Below, in pieces: positions 26,235 to 34,470 of a stretch of DNA of 64,000 bases. This DNA comes from Falsarthrobacter nasiphocae (lineage in GTDB: Bacteria > Actinomycetota > Actinomycetes > Actinomycetales > Micrococcaceae), in NCBI RefSeq assembly GCF_031456275.1, contig NZ_JAVDUI010000001.1:1446965-1510964 (forward strand), read 5' to 3'. Position 1 is the stretch's first letter. Each line of letters begins with the position of its first letter. The notes under the pieces were generated by a model, which worked only from the letters and a program-made list of their open reading frames with translations, was not told the DNA's origin and did not search any database. The translations under genes were made by a program, and so were the position numbers.

Positions 26235-27446
26235 ATGTACAGTCCTTCCGGTTTCTCCTTTCCTCCGGTACCGACGTCGTTCATCTACTCGGACAGCCTG
26301 CTGCGCTACAAGTTCTCGCCCAAGCACCCCATGGACCCGGTGCGGCTGGACCTGACGAAGCGGCTCGCGGAGGAGCTCGGCGTGTTCGAGCTGCCCAACG
26401 TCGAGATGCACCGTCCGCACGTGGCCTCGCGCGAGGAGCTCGAGACCGTCCACGATCCGGACTACATCACTCGCGTCATGACGACGAGCGCGGACCCCTC
26501 CGTCACGGATGCCGCCCGTGGGCTCGGGACGCAGGACAACCCGGCGTTCGCGGACATGCACGTCGCCGCGGCCATGATCTTCGGAGGCTCGGTGCGCGCG
26601 GCTGAGCTCGTCGCGGACGGGCGGGCCAAGCACGTGGTCAACTTCGCCGGCGGGATGCACCACGCGGCTCGCGGCGCGGCCTCGGGCTTCTGCATCTACA
26701 ACGACGTCGCGGGGGCCATTGCCCGCCTCCTCGAGGCGGGGTTCACCCGCGTCCTCTCCATTGACATCGACGCCCACCACGGCGACGGCACGCAGGCGAT
26801 CTTCGAGAACGACCCCCGCGTCCTCACGGTGTCCCTCCACGAGTCCGGGGTCTCCCTCTTCCCGGGCACGGGGTTCCCGTACGAGACGGGCGGGCCCGAC
26901 GCGCCCGGTTCGGCGGTGAACATCGCGGTCCCTCCGGGAACGTCCGACGCCGGCTGGCTGCGCGCCTTCCACGCCGTGGTTCCGCAGGTGGCGGCCGCGT
27001 TCAAGCCGGAGGTCATCGTCTCCCAGCACGGGTGCGACTCGCACTCGGACGATCCGCTGAGCAACCTGCGCGTGAGCGTGGACGCGCAGAGGATGGCGGC
27101 GATCTCCATCGCGGGCCTCGCCCACGACCTGTGCGAGGACCGGTGGATCGCGACCGGCGGCGGCGGCTACGACGTCGTCGGCACCACCCCCCGCGCCTGG
27201 ACGCACCTGTGCGCTGTCGCGGCAGGCAAGCCCATCTCCGTCACGGAGGCGACGCCGGACGCCTGGCGGCGGTACGTCAAGGAGCGGTGCGAGAAGGATG
27301 CGCCTGCGGCGATGGGCGAGGACGTGGACACCTGGTGGCGCTCCTGGGAGGTGGGGTTCGACCCGGACGACCCCGTTGACCGCGCGATCATGGCCACACG
27401 CAAGGAGGCGCTGCCCCTTCACGGACTCGATCCCTGGTTCGACTAG
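26235..27446 (+). CDS. acuC: Histone deacetylase-family protein AcuC
   Basis: Zn-dependent lysine deacetylase of the arginase/HDAC fold, 403 residues. The tandem catalytic His pair is in GGMHHAARG (about 141-142); the zinc ligands are in DIDAHHGDG (about 175-183) and the distal Asp in SQHGCDSHSDDPL. The active-site loop GGGGYDV is near residue 311. In Bacillus, AcuC deacetylates and activates acetyl-CoA synthetase; an acs gene 25 kb away would be a natural target, by inference. Start fixed by the leaderless -10. Confidence 0.93.
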   Translation: MYSPSGFSFPPVPTSFIYSDSLLRYKFSPKHPMDPVRLDLTKRLAEELGVFELPNVEMHRPHVASREELETVHDPDYITRVMTTSADPSVTDAARGLGTQDNPAFADMHVAAAMIFGGSVRAAELVADGRAKHVVNFAGGMHHAARGAASGFCIYNDVAGAIARLLEAGFTRVLSIDIDAHHGDGTQAIFENDPRVLTVSLHESGVSLFPGTGFPYETGGPDAPGSAVNIAVPPGTSDAGWLRAFHAVVPQVAAAFKPEVIVSQHGCDSHSDDPLSNLRVSVDAQRMAAISIAGLAHDLCEDRWIATGGGGYDVVGTTPRAWTHLCAVAAGKPISVTEATPDAWRRYVKERCEKDAPAAMGEDVDTWWRSWEVGFDPDDPVDRAIMATRKEALPLHGLDPWFD

Positions 27447-27447
27447 A

Positions 27448-27453
27448 TAGGCT
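27448..27453 (+). promoter_or_regulatory. Leaderless -10 element of the second ArsR-type gene
   Basis: TAGGCT ends 7 nt before the ATG at 27461 and overlaps the acuC stop region. No Shine-Dalgarno is present. Confidence 0.55.
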
Positions 27454-27460
27454 GGACCCC

Positions 27461-28198
27461 ATGACTGTGGAGACCGGCGGGGACGAGCGACTGGAGCGAC
27501 TTCTCACGAGCCTGGGGGAGCCCACTCGGCGCCGGATCGTGCGGGCCCTGGGGCCTGAGCAGCTTTCGGTGACGGAGATCGTGGAGCGCCTCGGCATTTC
27601 GCAGCCGGCGGCGTCCAAGCACCTCCGGGTGCTCCGCGAGGCGGGCGCCATTGAGATGCGCCCCGACGCCCAGCGCCGCCTCTACCGGGTGGATCCGGCG
27701 GCCTTCCGTGCCCTGTCCGCCTGGGCTCTTGAGACGGCCGGGCTGGTCTCCCATGACGACGACGCGGCCGCCGCGCCCGACCCCGCTCCGGCGGAGCCAC
27801 AGGCCCCGGCCGCGGACGAGCCCCCCGCGGCGGCCCCGGCCGCGAGCGAGCTCGCCGCCGAGCCCCGCCCCCAAGCCGCCCGGGCTGCAGACGCACAGGC
27901 CTCGACCCAGCCTCCTGCGGGTCCCTCTCGCGTCGAGAGGCCGGCCGTCGGAACGGGGCCGCGCCGGGCCACCGCGTCGTCGCGCGTCCAGCAGCCCCGG
28001 CCCGCCGCGGAAGGCGAGGCGCCAGCCACAGCCCCCGGAGCCTCAACCGCGCCCTCCCCGCGGCCGGAGCTGGCCGAGACCGAGGCCGCGCAGGCCCGCC
28101 AGGCCCAGAAAGACGCCGAGGGCACGGCCTCGTTCCTCCAGAATCTCGCGGGCCTGCCCCGCCTGTCCCGCCTGACGCGCCGCCGCAACGGGCGCTGA
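27461..28198 (+). CDS. ArsR-family regulator with long Ala/Pro-rich tail
   Basis: 245 residues. The first 95 form a canonical ArsR winged helix (LTSLGEPTRRRIVRAL, recognition helix SQPAASKHLRVLREAGAI, wing RPDAQRRLYRVD). The remaining 150 residues are almost entirely Ala, Pro, Glu and Arg, strongly low-complexity and probably disordered, ending in a short basic segment LPRLSRLTRRRNGR. Such a tail is not typical of the family, which is usually 100-120 residues. No metal-binding Cys are present. It starts 14 nt after acuC but appears to have its own leaderless promoter. Confidence 0.82.
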   Translation: MTVETGGDERLERLLTSLGEPTRRRIVRALGPEQLSVTEIVERLGISQPAASKHLRVLREAGAIEMRPDAQRRLYRVDPAAFRALSAWALETAGLVSHDDDAAAAPDPAPAEPQAPAADEPPAAAPAASELAAEPRPQAARAADAQASTQPPAGPSRVERPAVGTGPRRATASSRVQQPRPAAEGEAPATAPGASTAPSPRPELAETEAAQARQAQKDAEGTASFLQNLAGLPRLSRLTRRRNGR

Positions 28199-28201
28199 GC
28201 C

Positions 28202-28252
28202 GGGACCGCCGAACCGGGACCGCCGAACCGGGGCCGCCGAACCGGGGCCGGG
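28202..28252. repeat. 14-bp tandem repeat, 3.6 units
   Basis: GGGACCGCCGAACC is repeated twice exactly, then once with A-to-G at position 4, then partially, directly after the ArsR gene stop. Probably slippage-derived; no function evident. Confidence 0.85.
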
Positions 28253-28358
28253 ACGCGCCGCGCGGACGTTCCGTCGCCTCCGCCGGGCACCCGAGCACGA
28301 GGCGTGGATTTCGCGAGGACACAGCATGACCGGTATGCTCGAAAGTCGGGTGTCCAAT

Positions 28359-28381
28359 GGGTTGACATCACGTGTCAACCC
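28359..28381. promoter_or_regulatory. Palindrome upstream of the bS22 gene
   Basis: GGGTTGACA (28359-28367) and TGTCAACCC (28373-28381) are perfect 9-bp inverted arms around a 5-nt centre. The left arm contains a consensus -35 hexamer TTGACA. Likely an operator or a promoter element with dyad symmetry, about 100 nt before the bS22 start. Confidence 0.55.
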
Positions 28382-28479
28382 GGCCGAGGACAGATGATCG
28401 TTTCGCGCAAGCGAATCCACGACTGCCGCACCCGCCCCGAGCGGGCGTCGAGCGGCACAACCATTTTGTGAGGAACCGC

Positions 28480-28578
28480 ATGGGCTCTGTGATCAAGAAG
28501 CGCCGCAAGCGTATGGCAAAGAAGAAGCACCGCAAGCTTCTTCGCAAGACTCGCCACCAGCGTCGCAACAAGAAGTAG
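28480..28578 (+). CDS. 30S ribosomal protein bS22 (AURKAIP1/COX24 domain)
   Basis: 32-residue, extremely basic peptide beginning MGSVIKKRRKRMAKKKH and ending RRNKK. It is nearly identical in pattern to the small actinobacterial ribosomal protein bS22 seen bound near the decoding centre of mycobacterial ribosomes. GAGGA lies 6 nt before the ATG. An upstream in-frame extension is possible but the extra residues look non-coding. A perfect terminator follows 8 nt after the stop, so it is a monocistronic unit. No symbol is given because the E. coli name S22 refers to a different protein. Confidence 0.95.
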   Translation: MGSVIKKRRKRMAKKKHRKLLRKTRHQRRNKK

Positions 28579-28586
28579 GCGTGACA

Positions 28587-28624
28587 ACTGCGGGCCGGAC
28601 ACCTCACGGTGTCCGGCCCGCAGT
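28587..28624. terminator. Terminator after the bS22 gene
   Basis: A perfect 17-bp stem (28587-28603 with 28608-28624, core GCGGGCCGGACACC) closes a TCAC tetraloop immediately after the small ribosomal protein gene. Confidence 0.85.
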
Positions 28625-28652
28625 GCGTTCAGAGACGGGCTGCCGCGCGCGA

Positions 28653-28658
28653 TAGCCT
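28653..28658 (+). promoter_or_regulatory. Leaderless -10 element of the thioredoxin-fold gene
   Basis: TAGCCT ends 7 nt before the ATG at 28666. It is the same hexamer and spacing as at acuC. Confidence 0.6.
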
Positions 28659-28665
28659 GGTGGGC

Positions 28666-28959
28666 ATGACTGAGCTGAGCCCCGTCCCCGCCGGCCATGG
28701 GGACCCACTGCGCGCAGCCGCAGTCGTGCTCGTGACAAGCCGCGAGTGCTCCGCCTGCCGGGCGGCCAAGCCGCTCGTCGCGGACGTCGCCGCGGAGTTC
28801 GGCGTTGAGGCGCGCGAGGCCCGGATCGAGGATCACCCCGAGCTGGGGCCGCGCATGGGCGCCGAGATCCCCGTCCTCGTCATCGACGGCGTTCCCCGGG
28901 ACTTCTGGGTGATCGACCCGGCACGGTTCCGCCGCCTCATGGCCGAGCGCGCCGCGTAG
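28666..28959 (+). CDS. Glutaredoxin/thioredoxin-fold protein
   Basis: 97 residues. The active-site CSACRAAK follows strand VVLVTSREC (Cys at about residues 27 and 30), then IPVLVIDGVPRDFWVID with the cis-Pro before VLVID, the pattern of small glutaredoxin-like proteins (DUF836 type). A cytosolic dithiol reductase role is likely. The start is set by the leaderless -10. It precedes the histidine phosphatase by 94 nt. Confidence 0.85.
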   Translation: MTELSPVPAGHGDPLRAAAVVLVTSRECSACRAAKPLVADVAAEFGVEAREARIEDHPELGPRMGAEIPVLVIDGVPRDFWVIDPARFRRLMAERAA

Positions 28960-29053
28960 CCCGCCGCCGCTCGCGGGGCGTTGCAGGCAGGCCGAGCGGC
29001 ACACCACGGAGCCCGGCCAGGAGTCTTCCGGCCCGACCTGGCATCATGAGGAC

Positions 29054-29740
29054 ATGACCCACGAGCTCCTCACCACTGTCCATGTCGTGCGCCACGGCGA
29101 GGTCTACAACCCCGAGGGCGTCCTCTACGGCCGGCTGCCCGGCTACCACCTCTCCGACCTGGGGCGGGAAATGGCCGAGGCGGCGGCGGACCACTTCATG
29201 ATGCTCGCCGCAAGCGGCGAGCGGATCACGCACCTCGTCTCATCCCCCCTCGAACGCGCCCGCGAGACCGCCGAGCCCACGGCCCGCGCGCTCGGTCTGC
29301 CCGTGAACATCGACGAGCGCCTCATCGAGGCGGCCAACGCCTTTGAGGGCCTGAGCGGCATGACGTCCCGGATCAAGAGCCCCGCCTCGTGGCCGCTGCT
29401 CTACAACCCATTCCGACCCTCGTGGGGAGAGCCCTACGCCGCGCAGGCTGCTCGCATGGCGCGCGCCATCGACGCCGCCCGGGAAGGCGCGGAGCGCAAC
29501 GCCGGAGTCCGGGCGCCGGGCACCCGGGTGGCGGCCGTCGTCGTCAGCCACCAGCTTCCGATCTGGGTGGCCCGCCGCTCCGCCGAGCGCCGCCGCCTCT
29601 GGCACGACCCGCGATCCAGGGAGTGCTCGCTCACATCCGTGACGAGCTTCGACTTCCGCGACGGCGCGCTCGAAGGGGTCCGGTACGACGAGCCGAACAT
29701 CGAGCTCACGCACGGCGCCGCGAGCATCCCGGGCGCGTAG
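29054..29740 (+). CDS. Histidine phosphatase family protein
   Basis: 228 residues. The phospho-acceptor motif VRHGEVYNPEGVLYGR (about 11-26) places the catalytic His at residue 13. The second Arg motif SSPLERARETAEPTA lies at about 63-77 and the distal catalytic His in VVVSHQLP at about 160. This is a phosphoglycerate-mutase-like phosphatase common in Micrococcaceae; substrate unknown. It lies upstream of the cytochrome c maturation genes in many actinobacteria, but that operon has its own promoter here. Confidence 0.9.
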   Translation: MTHELLTTVHVVRHGEVYNPEGVLYGRLPGYHLSDLGREMAEAAADHFMMLAASGERITHLVSSPLERARETAEPTARALGLPVNIDERLIEAANAFEGLSGMTSRIKSPASWPLLYNPFRPSWGEPYAAQAARMARAIDAAREGAERNAGVRAPGTRVAAVVVSHQLPIWVARRSAERRRLWHDPRSRECSLTSVTSFDFRDGALEGVRYDEPNIELTHGAASIPGA

Positions 29741-29877
29741 CGGGGGAGGCCGCGGGGCGTGTCCCCGGGGCGCGGTCCTGCCGCCGGCCCCGGGGAGGCC
29801 GGATGGAGGCTTCGGGGCCCGCAGCGGGGCGGCGGGGGAGGAGCGCCCCCACAGAGCGACCTCTCAGGCTCGTTTGC

Positions 29878-29883
29878 CATACT
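29878..29883 (+). promoter_or_regulatory. Leaderless -10 element of the tlpA operon
   Basis: CATACT ends 7 nt before the ATG at 29891. A GGAAGG follows but is only 1 nt from the ATG, too close to serve as a ribosome-binding site. It would drive the five-gene cytochrome c maturation cluster. Confidence 0.5.
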
Positions 29884-29890
29884 GGAAGGC

Positions 29891-30499
29891 ATGTCTGCCC
29901 TCCCGCCTCGCAGTGCGCTGAACCGCCGTGCCGTGCTCGGTCTCGCGGCCGCCGCCATGACCCTGCCGCTGGCCGCATGCGGCGAGAAGTCTGACCTTGC
30001 GAAGCAGGCCGCAGACGGGGACGGAAAGAACTACATCGCCGGGGACGGCTCCGTGGAGGAGTTCGCCAAGGACAAGCGCGGCGAGCCCATCTCCTTCGAG
30101 GCACCGCTCTTCAGCGGCAAGACGGTCAAGGCGGAGGACTACCGAGGCCAGGTCCTCGTCATCAACTTCTGGTACGCCTCCTGTGCCCCGTGCCGCACCG
30201 AGGCCCCCGTGCTCAAGGAGCTCTCCGCCAAGTACAAGGGCAAAGGCGCCGCGTTCCTCGGCGCCAACGTTCGGGACGAGAAGGAGACGGCGGAGGCGTT
30301 CGAGCGCGCGTTCGGCATCGCCTACCCGTCCGTGCGGGACATCGAAGGCAAGGTCCTCCTCGCGCTGTCCAAGTACGTGCCGCTCAAGTCCGTGCCCGTG
30401 ACCGTCGTCGTGGACCCGGAGGGCCGCGTGGCCGCCCGCATCCTCGGCGCCGCAGACAAGTCCACGCTGGACACGCTCATCAAGGACAACATCGCCTGA
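29891..30499 (+). CDS. resA: TlpA/ResA-type thiol-disulfide oxidoreductase lipoprotein
   Basis: 202 residues, exported. The signal sequence (LNRRAVLGLAAAAMTLPL) ends in the lipobox LAAC (Cys at about 30), so it is membrane-anchored outside the cell. The thioredoxin fold carries WYASCAPCRTEAP (about 97-109), the reducing CxxC of ResA/CcmG that opens apocytochrome c disulfides before heme attachment. The cis-Pro is in SVPVTVVVD. It is first in the order resA-ccdA-resB-ccsB. The frame is open upstream, but ATG 29891 starts the signal peptide and has a leaderless -10. Confidence 0.92.
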   Translation: MSALPPRSALNRRAVLGLAAAAMTLPLAACGEKSDLAKQAADGDGKNYIAGDGSVEEFAKDKRGEPISFEAPLFSGKTVKAEDYRGQVLVINFWYASCAPCRTEAPVLKELSAKYKGKGAAFLGANVRDEKETAEAFERAFGIAYPSVRDIEGKVLLALSKYVPLKSVPVTVVVDPEGRVAARILGAADKSTLDTLIKDNIA

Positions 30500-30505
30500 G
30501 CCTCC

Positions 30506-31294
30506 ATGTCTGAACCCCTGAGCGCCCTCGCCCCCCTGGCCGCCGCCAACCCGTTCGCTGAGACGGTCGCCGACGGCCCCCTCCTGCTTGCCATCCCCGT
30601 GGCGGCCCTTGCGGGGCTCGTGTCGTTCCTCTCGCCGTGCGTCCTGCCGCTCGTCCCCGGGTACTTGGGGTACGTCACCGGCCTGTCCGGCGAGGAGCTG
30701 GAGAACGGGCGCAAGTCCCGCGTGGTCCCCGCCGTCGTCCTCTTCGTCCTCGGCTTCTCCGTGGTGTTCGTCCTGGCCGGCGCGGTCTCCGCCCAGCTGT
30801 TCTACTGGATCAACGGTGACGGGCGGTGGCTGACCCGGGTCCTGGGCGTCGTCGTCATGGTCCTGGGGCTGGGCTTCATGGGGCTCATCCCCTGGCTCCA
30901 GGGCCAGGCCAAGCTGGCCTGGCAGCCGCCGCGCGGTCTCGTGGGCGCGCCGCTGCTCGGCGCGGTCTTCGCGCTCGGGTGGGCGCCGTGCATCGGGCCC
31001 ACGCTGGCCGCGGTCCTCGCAATGTCCAGCGCCCTGAGCCCCGATCCCTGGCGAGGCGCGTTCCTCGCGTTCGTGTACTGCCTCGGGCTCGGCATCCCGT
31101 TCGTCCTCATCGCCTTCGGCGTGCGGCGCGGGCTCGGACGCCTCGCGGCCCTGCGCAAGCACCGGCGCGCCATCTCCCTCGCGGGCGGCGCGCTGCTCGT
31201 CCTCCTCGGCCTCCTCATGGCCCTCGGGCTCTGGACCGAGTGGATGAGCGCGTTCCAGAACTGGTTCAGCACCGAATACTCGGCCCCGATCTAA
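30506..31294 (+). CDS. ccdA: Cytochrome c biogenesis protein CcdA
   Basis: 262-residue membrane protein with six hydrophobic segments that passes electrons from cytoplasmic thioredoxin to ResA. The paired membrane Cys are in SFLSPCVLPLVPGYLGY (about 45) and GWAPCIGPTLAAVLA (about 167), in the symmetric positions typical of CcdA/DsbD-beta. The spacing of 6 nt from resA and 12 nt to resB indicates one operon. Confidence 0.95.
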   Translation: MSEPLSALAPLAAANPFAETVADGPLLLAIPVAALAGLVSFLSPCVLPLVPGYLGYVTGLSGEELENGRKSRVVPAVVLFVLGFSVVFVLAGAVSAQLFYWINGDGRWLTRVLGVVVMVLGLGFMGLIPWLQGQAKLAWQPPRGLVGAPLLGAVFALGWAPCIGPTLAAVLAMSSALSPDPWRGAFLAFVYCLGLGIPFVLIAFGVRRGLGRLAALRKHRRAISLAGGALLVLLGLLMALGLWTEWMSAFQNWFSTEYSAPI

Positions 31295-31306
31295 GGCACC
31301 TCACTC

Positions 31307-32893
31307 ATGGCCCACGCATCTGACGACATCGCACAGCCGAAGCTCGGTCCGCTCGGCTGGCTCAGGTTCGTCTGGACCCAGCTCACGTCCATGTCGACGG
31401 CGCTGTTCTTGCTCCTGCTCCTCGCCGTCGGCGCGGTTCCCGGCTCAATCTTCCCGCAGCGCTCCGTGGACGCCGTCAAGGTGGCCCAATACAAGAAGGA
31501 CCACCCGGACCTCTTCCCGGTCCTCGACGCGCTCCAGTTCTTCGACGTCTTCTCCAGCGCGTGGTTCTCCGCGATCTACCTCCTCCTCTTCATCTCGCTC
31601 ATCGGCTGCGTCATCCCGCGCGCCCGCGTCCACTACCGGCACTGGCGCTCCGCCCCGCCGAAGACCCCGGCCCGCCTCGAGCGGCTGCCGGAGCACGGCT
31701 CCCTCGAGGCCGGCGACGGGTGGACGCCCGCCGGGGCGGCTGACGCGGCCGCAGCCCTGCTGCGCAAGCGCGGTTACCGTGTGGACGTCCGGCCTGCGGC
31801 AGGTGGGCGCGGTCCCTCCATCGGCGCCGAGCGGGGCCTCGTCAAGGAGCTCGGAAACCTCGTCTTCCACGCGAGCCTCATCGGCGTCCTCATCGCCGTG
31901 GCCATCGGCGGGCTCTACGGGTACAAGGGGCAGCGGATCATCGTGGAGGGGGAGACCTTCGTCAACACCCTCGCCTCCTACGACACGTTCAACCCGGGAA
32001 GCCGCTTCTCCGAGGACTCGCTGACGCCCTACGCGGTCAAGCTCGACAAGTTCTCGGTCCAGTTCGACCGCGACTCCAAGTCCCACTACGGCCAGCCGCT
32101 CGCCTTCCACGCGGACGTCACCACCGACACCGGCGAGGGACCCCAGAAGCAGGTCCTTCAGGTCAACAGCCCGCTCTCGCTCGGCGGGGACAAGGTCTAC
32201 CTCATCGGCAACGGCTACGCGCCCGTCATCACGGTGCGCGACGGCCAAGGCAAGGTCGCCTACCAGGGTCCCGCGGTGGCCGTCCCGCAGGACGGCATGT
32301 ACACGTCCCTGTTCGTCCTCAAGGTGCCGGACGCCAAGCCCGGTCAGCTCGCCTTCTCCGGCTTCCTTCTGCCGACGACGATGAGGAACGCCCAGAACGT
32401 GTCGTACTCCGCGGACCCGGATCCGTTCGCACCCACGCTGACCCTGAACTCCTACACGGGAGACCTCGGCCTCGACGCGGGCAAGCCGCAGAACGTGTAC
32501 GTTCTGGACACGAAGCCACTCACGGAGCTCAACAGCCGGGCCAAGGGCAACGGCATCGTGCTCGCCCCGAACCAGACGGCCGAGCTGCCGAACGGACTCG
32601 GCTCCATCACCTTCAGCGGGCTCAAGCGGTACATCGCCGTGGACGTCCACCACGACCCGGGAGAGGGCCTCGCGGCGCTCTTCGCCGGGCTCGCCTTCTT
32701 CTCGCTCATTGCCTCGCTGCTCATCGCTCGCCGTCGTCTTTGGCTCACGTTTGAGCCAGGCGACAATGGACGGACTGTCATTGGATATGGCCTCTTGGCC
32801 CGCGGTGAGGACCTGCGCCTCTCCCGGGAGGCGCAGGCCGTCCGCGAGCTCCTCGAGAAGCACCTCACCTCAGATTCGGAGAACCGCTCATGA
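31307..32893 (+). CDS. resB: Cytochrome c biogenesis protein ResB
   Basis: 528 residues. Part of the System II heme handling/synthetase complex with CcsB, on the outer face of the membrane. Three N-terminal hydrophobic segments (about 29-45, 85-102, 186-204) precede a large extracytoplasmic domain of about 250 residues (conserved FSVQFD and LGGDKVYLIGNGYAP), and a last helix (LAALFAGLAFFSLIASLLI) anchors the C-terminus. It overlaps ccsB by 4 nt (ATGA). Confidence 0.95.
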   Translation: MAHASDDIAQPKLGPLGWLRFVWTQLTSMSTALFLLLLLAVGAVPGSIFPQRSVDAVKVAQYKKDHPDLFPVLDALQFFDVFSSAWFSAIYLLLFISLIGCVIPRARVHYRHWRSAPPKTPARLERLPEHGSLEAGDGWTPAGAADAAAALLRKRGYRVDVRPAAGGRGPSIGAERGLVKELGNLVFHASLIGVLIAVAIGGLYGYKGQRIIVEGETFVNTLASYDTFNPGSRFSEDSLTPYAVKLDKFSVQFDRDSKSHYGQPLAFHADVTTDTGEGPQKQVLQVNSPLSLGGDKVYLIGNGYAPVITVRDGQGKVAYQGPAVAVPQDGMYTSLFVLKVPDAKPGQLAFSGFLLPTTMRNAQNVSYSADPDPFAPTLTLNSYTGDLGLDAGKPQNVYVLDTKPLTELNSRAKGNGIVLAPNQTAELPNGLGSITFSGLKRYIAVDVHHDPGEGLAALFAGLAFFSLIASLLIARRRLWLTFEPGDNGRTVIGYGLLARGEDLRLSREAQAVRELLEKHLTSDSENRS

Positions 32894-33996
32894 TCGCACC
32901 GGTTAACGAGCAGCTCGGCCAGTTGGCCGGCGACCTCGTCTACTTCGCGGCTGCCACCTACGCGGTGGCGTTCATCCTTTTCACGCTCGATTTCGCCCGT
33001 GCGGCCGCGGCCAAGCCCGCAGCCGCCAAGGCGGCAGGCACGGCGTCGGAGCGGACGGTCTCCGGGGCCCGCCGCCCCGCGATGGCCTCGGCTGGCGCCG
33101 GGGGCTCGTCCGAGGACTGGTTCGAGGACGGCGAGGCCCGGGAGAACGCGGCATCCACCCCGGGTGCGCGCGCCAGCGGCCGGGCCGATGACGAGCTCTT
33201 CGCCGACGCCGAGATGGAGTACGACTCCTCGCGGGTCCGCCCCCAGGGCCGCGCCGCGGTGGCCATCATGGTCATCGCCGCGCTCATCCACGGCACGGCC
33301 GTGGTCATGCGCGGTGTCGCCGCACACCGCGTGCCGTGGGGCAATATGTATGAGTTCTGCACCACGGGCGCGTTCATCGTCGCCGCCGTGTTCCTGCTCG
33401 TCCTCGTCCGGCGGGACCTCCGCTTCCTCGGAGCCTTCGTCACGGGCCTCGTGACGCTCATGCTCTGCGCCGCCGCGATCGGCTTCCCCACGCCCGTGGG
33501 CAACCTCGTCCCGGCTCTCCAGAGCTACTGGATCGTCATCCACGTCTCCATCGCCGTGCTCTCCTCCGCACTCTTCACGCTGACGTTCGCCATGGCCGTC
33601 CTCCAGCTGTTCCAGGCACGGCGCACGGCCCGCATCGAGGCCACCGGGGTGGACCCCATGCCCGTCCTGAGCCGTGTGCCCTCCGCCGCGAGCCTCGAGA
33701 ACTTCGCGTACCGGATCAACATCATCGCGTTCATCTTCTGGACCTTCACTCTCATCGCCGGGGCCATCTGGGCGAATGAGGCGTGGGGCCGCTACTGGGG
33801 CTGGGACCCCAAGGAAGTCTGGACGTTCATCATCTGGGTGGTCTACGCGGCCTACCTGCACGCCCGTGCCACGCGAGGCTGGACCGGCACGCGCGCCGCC
33901 TGGCTGTCCATCGCGGGCTACGCCTGTGTCATCTTCAACTTCGCCGTGGTCAACGTGGTGTTCAACAGCATCCACTCGTACTCCGGACTCAAGTAA
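32890..33996 (+). CDS. ccsB: Cytochrome c biogenesis protein CcsB/CcsA (heme handling)
   Basis: 368-residue polytopic protein of the heme-handling family. The tryptophan-rich heme motif WGRYWGWDPKEVWTF (about 299-313) and external His residues are present, and NSIHSYSGL lies near the end. A hydrophilic insertion of about 80 residues (Ala/Gly/Ser/acidic) separates the first helix from the conserved core, typical of actinobacterial CcsB. Works with ResB to join heme to apocytochrome c. Confidence 0.95.
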   Translation: MIAPVNEQLGQLAGDLVYFAAATYAVAFILFTLDFARAAAAKPAAAKAAGTASERTVSGARRPAMASAGAGGSSEDWFEDGEARENAASTPGARASGRADDELFADAEMEYDSSRVRPQGRAAVAIMVIAALIHGTAVVMRGVAAHRVPWGNMYEFCTTGAFIVAAVFLLVLVRRDLRFLGAFVTGLVTLMLCAAAIGFPTPVGNLVPALQSYWIVIHVSIAVLSSALFTLTFAMAVLQLFQARRTARIEATGVDPMPVLSRVPSAASLENFAYRINIIAFIFWTFTLIAGAIWANEAWGRYWGWDPKEVWTFIIWVVYAAYLHARATRGWTGTRAAWLSIAGYACVIFNFAVVNVVFNSIHSYSGLK

Positions 33997-34005
33997 GGGG
34001 CAGTC

Positions 34006-34257
34006 GTGCCGTTCATCAAGTTCACCCTCTTGCGCTTCGGCGTGGCCCTCGCGGTGTTCGCCCTGTGCGCCTACCTCCGCGTGGGTTTGGTCATGGCCGC
34101 GATCGTTGGACTCATTGTGTCCTGGGCCGTGGGGTACCTGTTCTTCCCGGCGCTGCGCGAGCAGGCCGCCGGCTACCTCCAGCGCCGCTACTCTCCCTCG
34201 GCCCCGCACCGCATGAAGTCCGAGGAAGAGGACGCCGCGGCGGAGGACCGCCTCTAG
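34006..34257 (+). CDS. DUF4229 small membrane protein
   Basis: 83 residues, GTG start with AAGGGG upstream. Two hydrophobic helices (about 5-24 and 29-49) and a charged C-terminus ending EEEDAAAEDRL. DUF4229 proteins nearly always sit at the end of the resA-ccdA-resB-ccsB cluster or next to menA in actinobacteria, as here. Function unknown; an accessory role in cytochrome c or menaquinone metabolism is a guess from context. Confidence 0.85.
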   Translation: MPFIKFTLLRFGVALAVFALCAYLRVGLVMAAIVGLIVSWAVGYLFFPALREQAAGYLQRRYSPSAPHRMKSEEEDAAAEDRL

Positions 34258-34286
34258 GCAGACCCCGGCCACGGCTTCTTCTCCAG

Positions 34287-34321
34287 GCGCCCCCTCATCC
34301 GCACCAGCGGGGAGGGGGCGC
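34287..34321 (+). terminator. Hairpin after the cytochrome c operon
   Basis: GCGCCCCCTC (34287-34296) pairs with GAGGGGGCGC (34312-34321). An inner CCGC/GCGG helix extends the stem. No T-tract. Confidence 0.7.
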
Positions 34322-34350
34322 TCCTGCGTCAGTGGCCCCGACCAGGTTCG

Positions 34351-34416
34351 CCCCCGTGTTTGGCACCTGGAGCTCGTTCGCCCCCGTGTTTGGCACCTGG
34401 AGCTCGTTCGCCCCCG
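34351..34416. repeat. 30-bp tandem repeat, duplicated arm of repeat copy A
   Basis: Two identical 30-bp units (34351-34380 and 34381-34410), each starting CCCCCGTGTTTGGCACCTGG, run directly into the left arm of the 64-bp repeat. They look like serial duplication of that arm. There are no spacers of even size, so this is not a CRISPR. Confidence 0.85.
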
Positions 34417-34470
34417 TGTTTGGTGTTTGCCACTGACATTGCGGGGGGTGAACGCCAGTTCAGGGGGCGA
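34407..34470 (+). repeat. 64-bp hairpin repeat, copy A
   Basis: It aligns without gaps to copies B, C and D (51 of 64 bases identical to B). The outer arm TCGCCCCC pairs with GGGGGCGA. It shares the block TTGGTGTTTGCCACTGACAT with B exactly. A second copy of its right half (about GGGGTGAACGCCAGTTCAGG) recurs at 34494-34521. It lies between the convergent DUF4229 gene and menA and, with the tandem units, fills most of the 301-nt gap 34258-34558. Confidence 0.85.

Noticed and set aside
34351-34416. CRISPR array
   Set aside because: The 30-bp units are directly adjacent with no spacers, number only two to three, and derive from the arm of a hairpin repeat; no cas gene is near.
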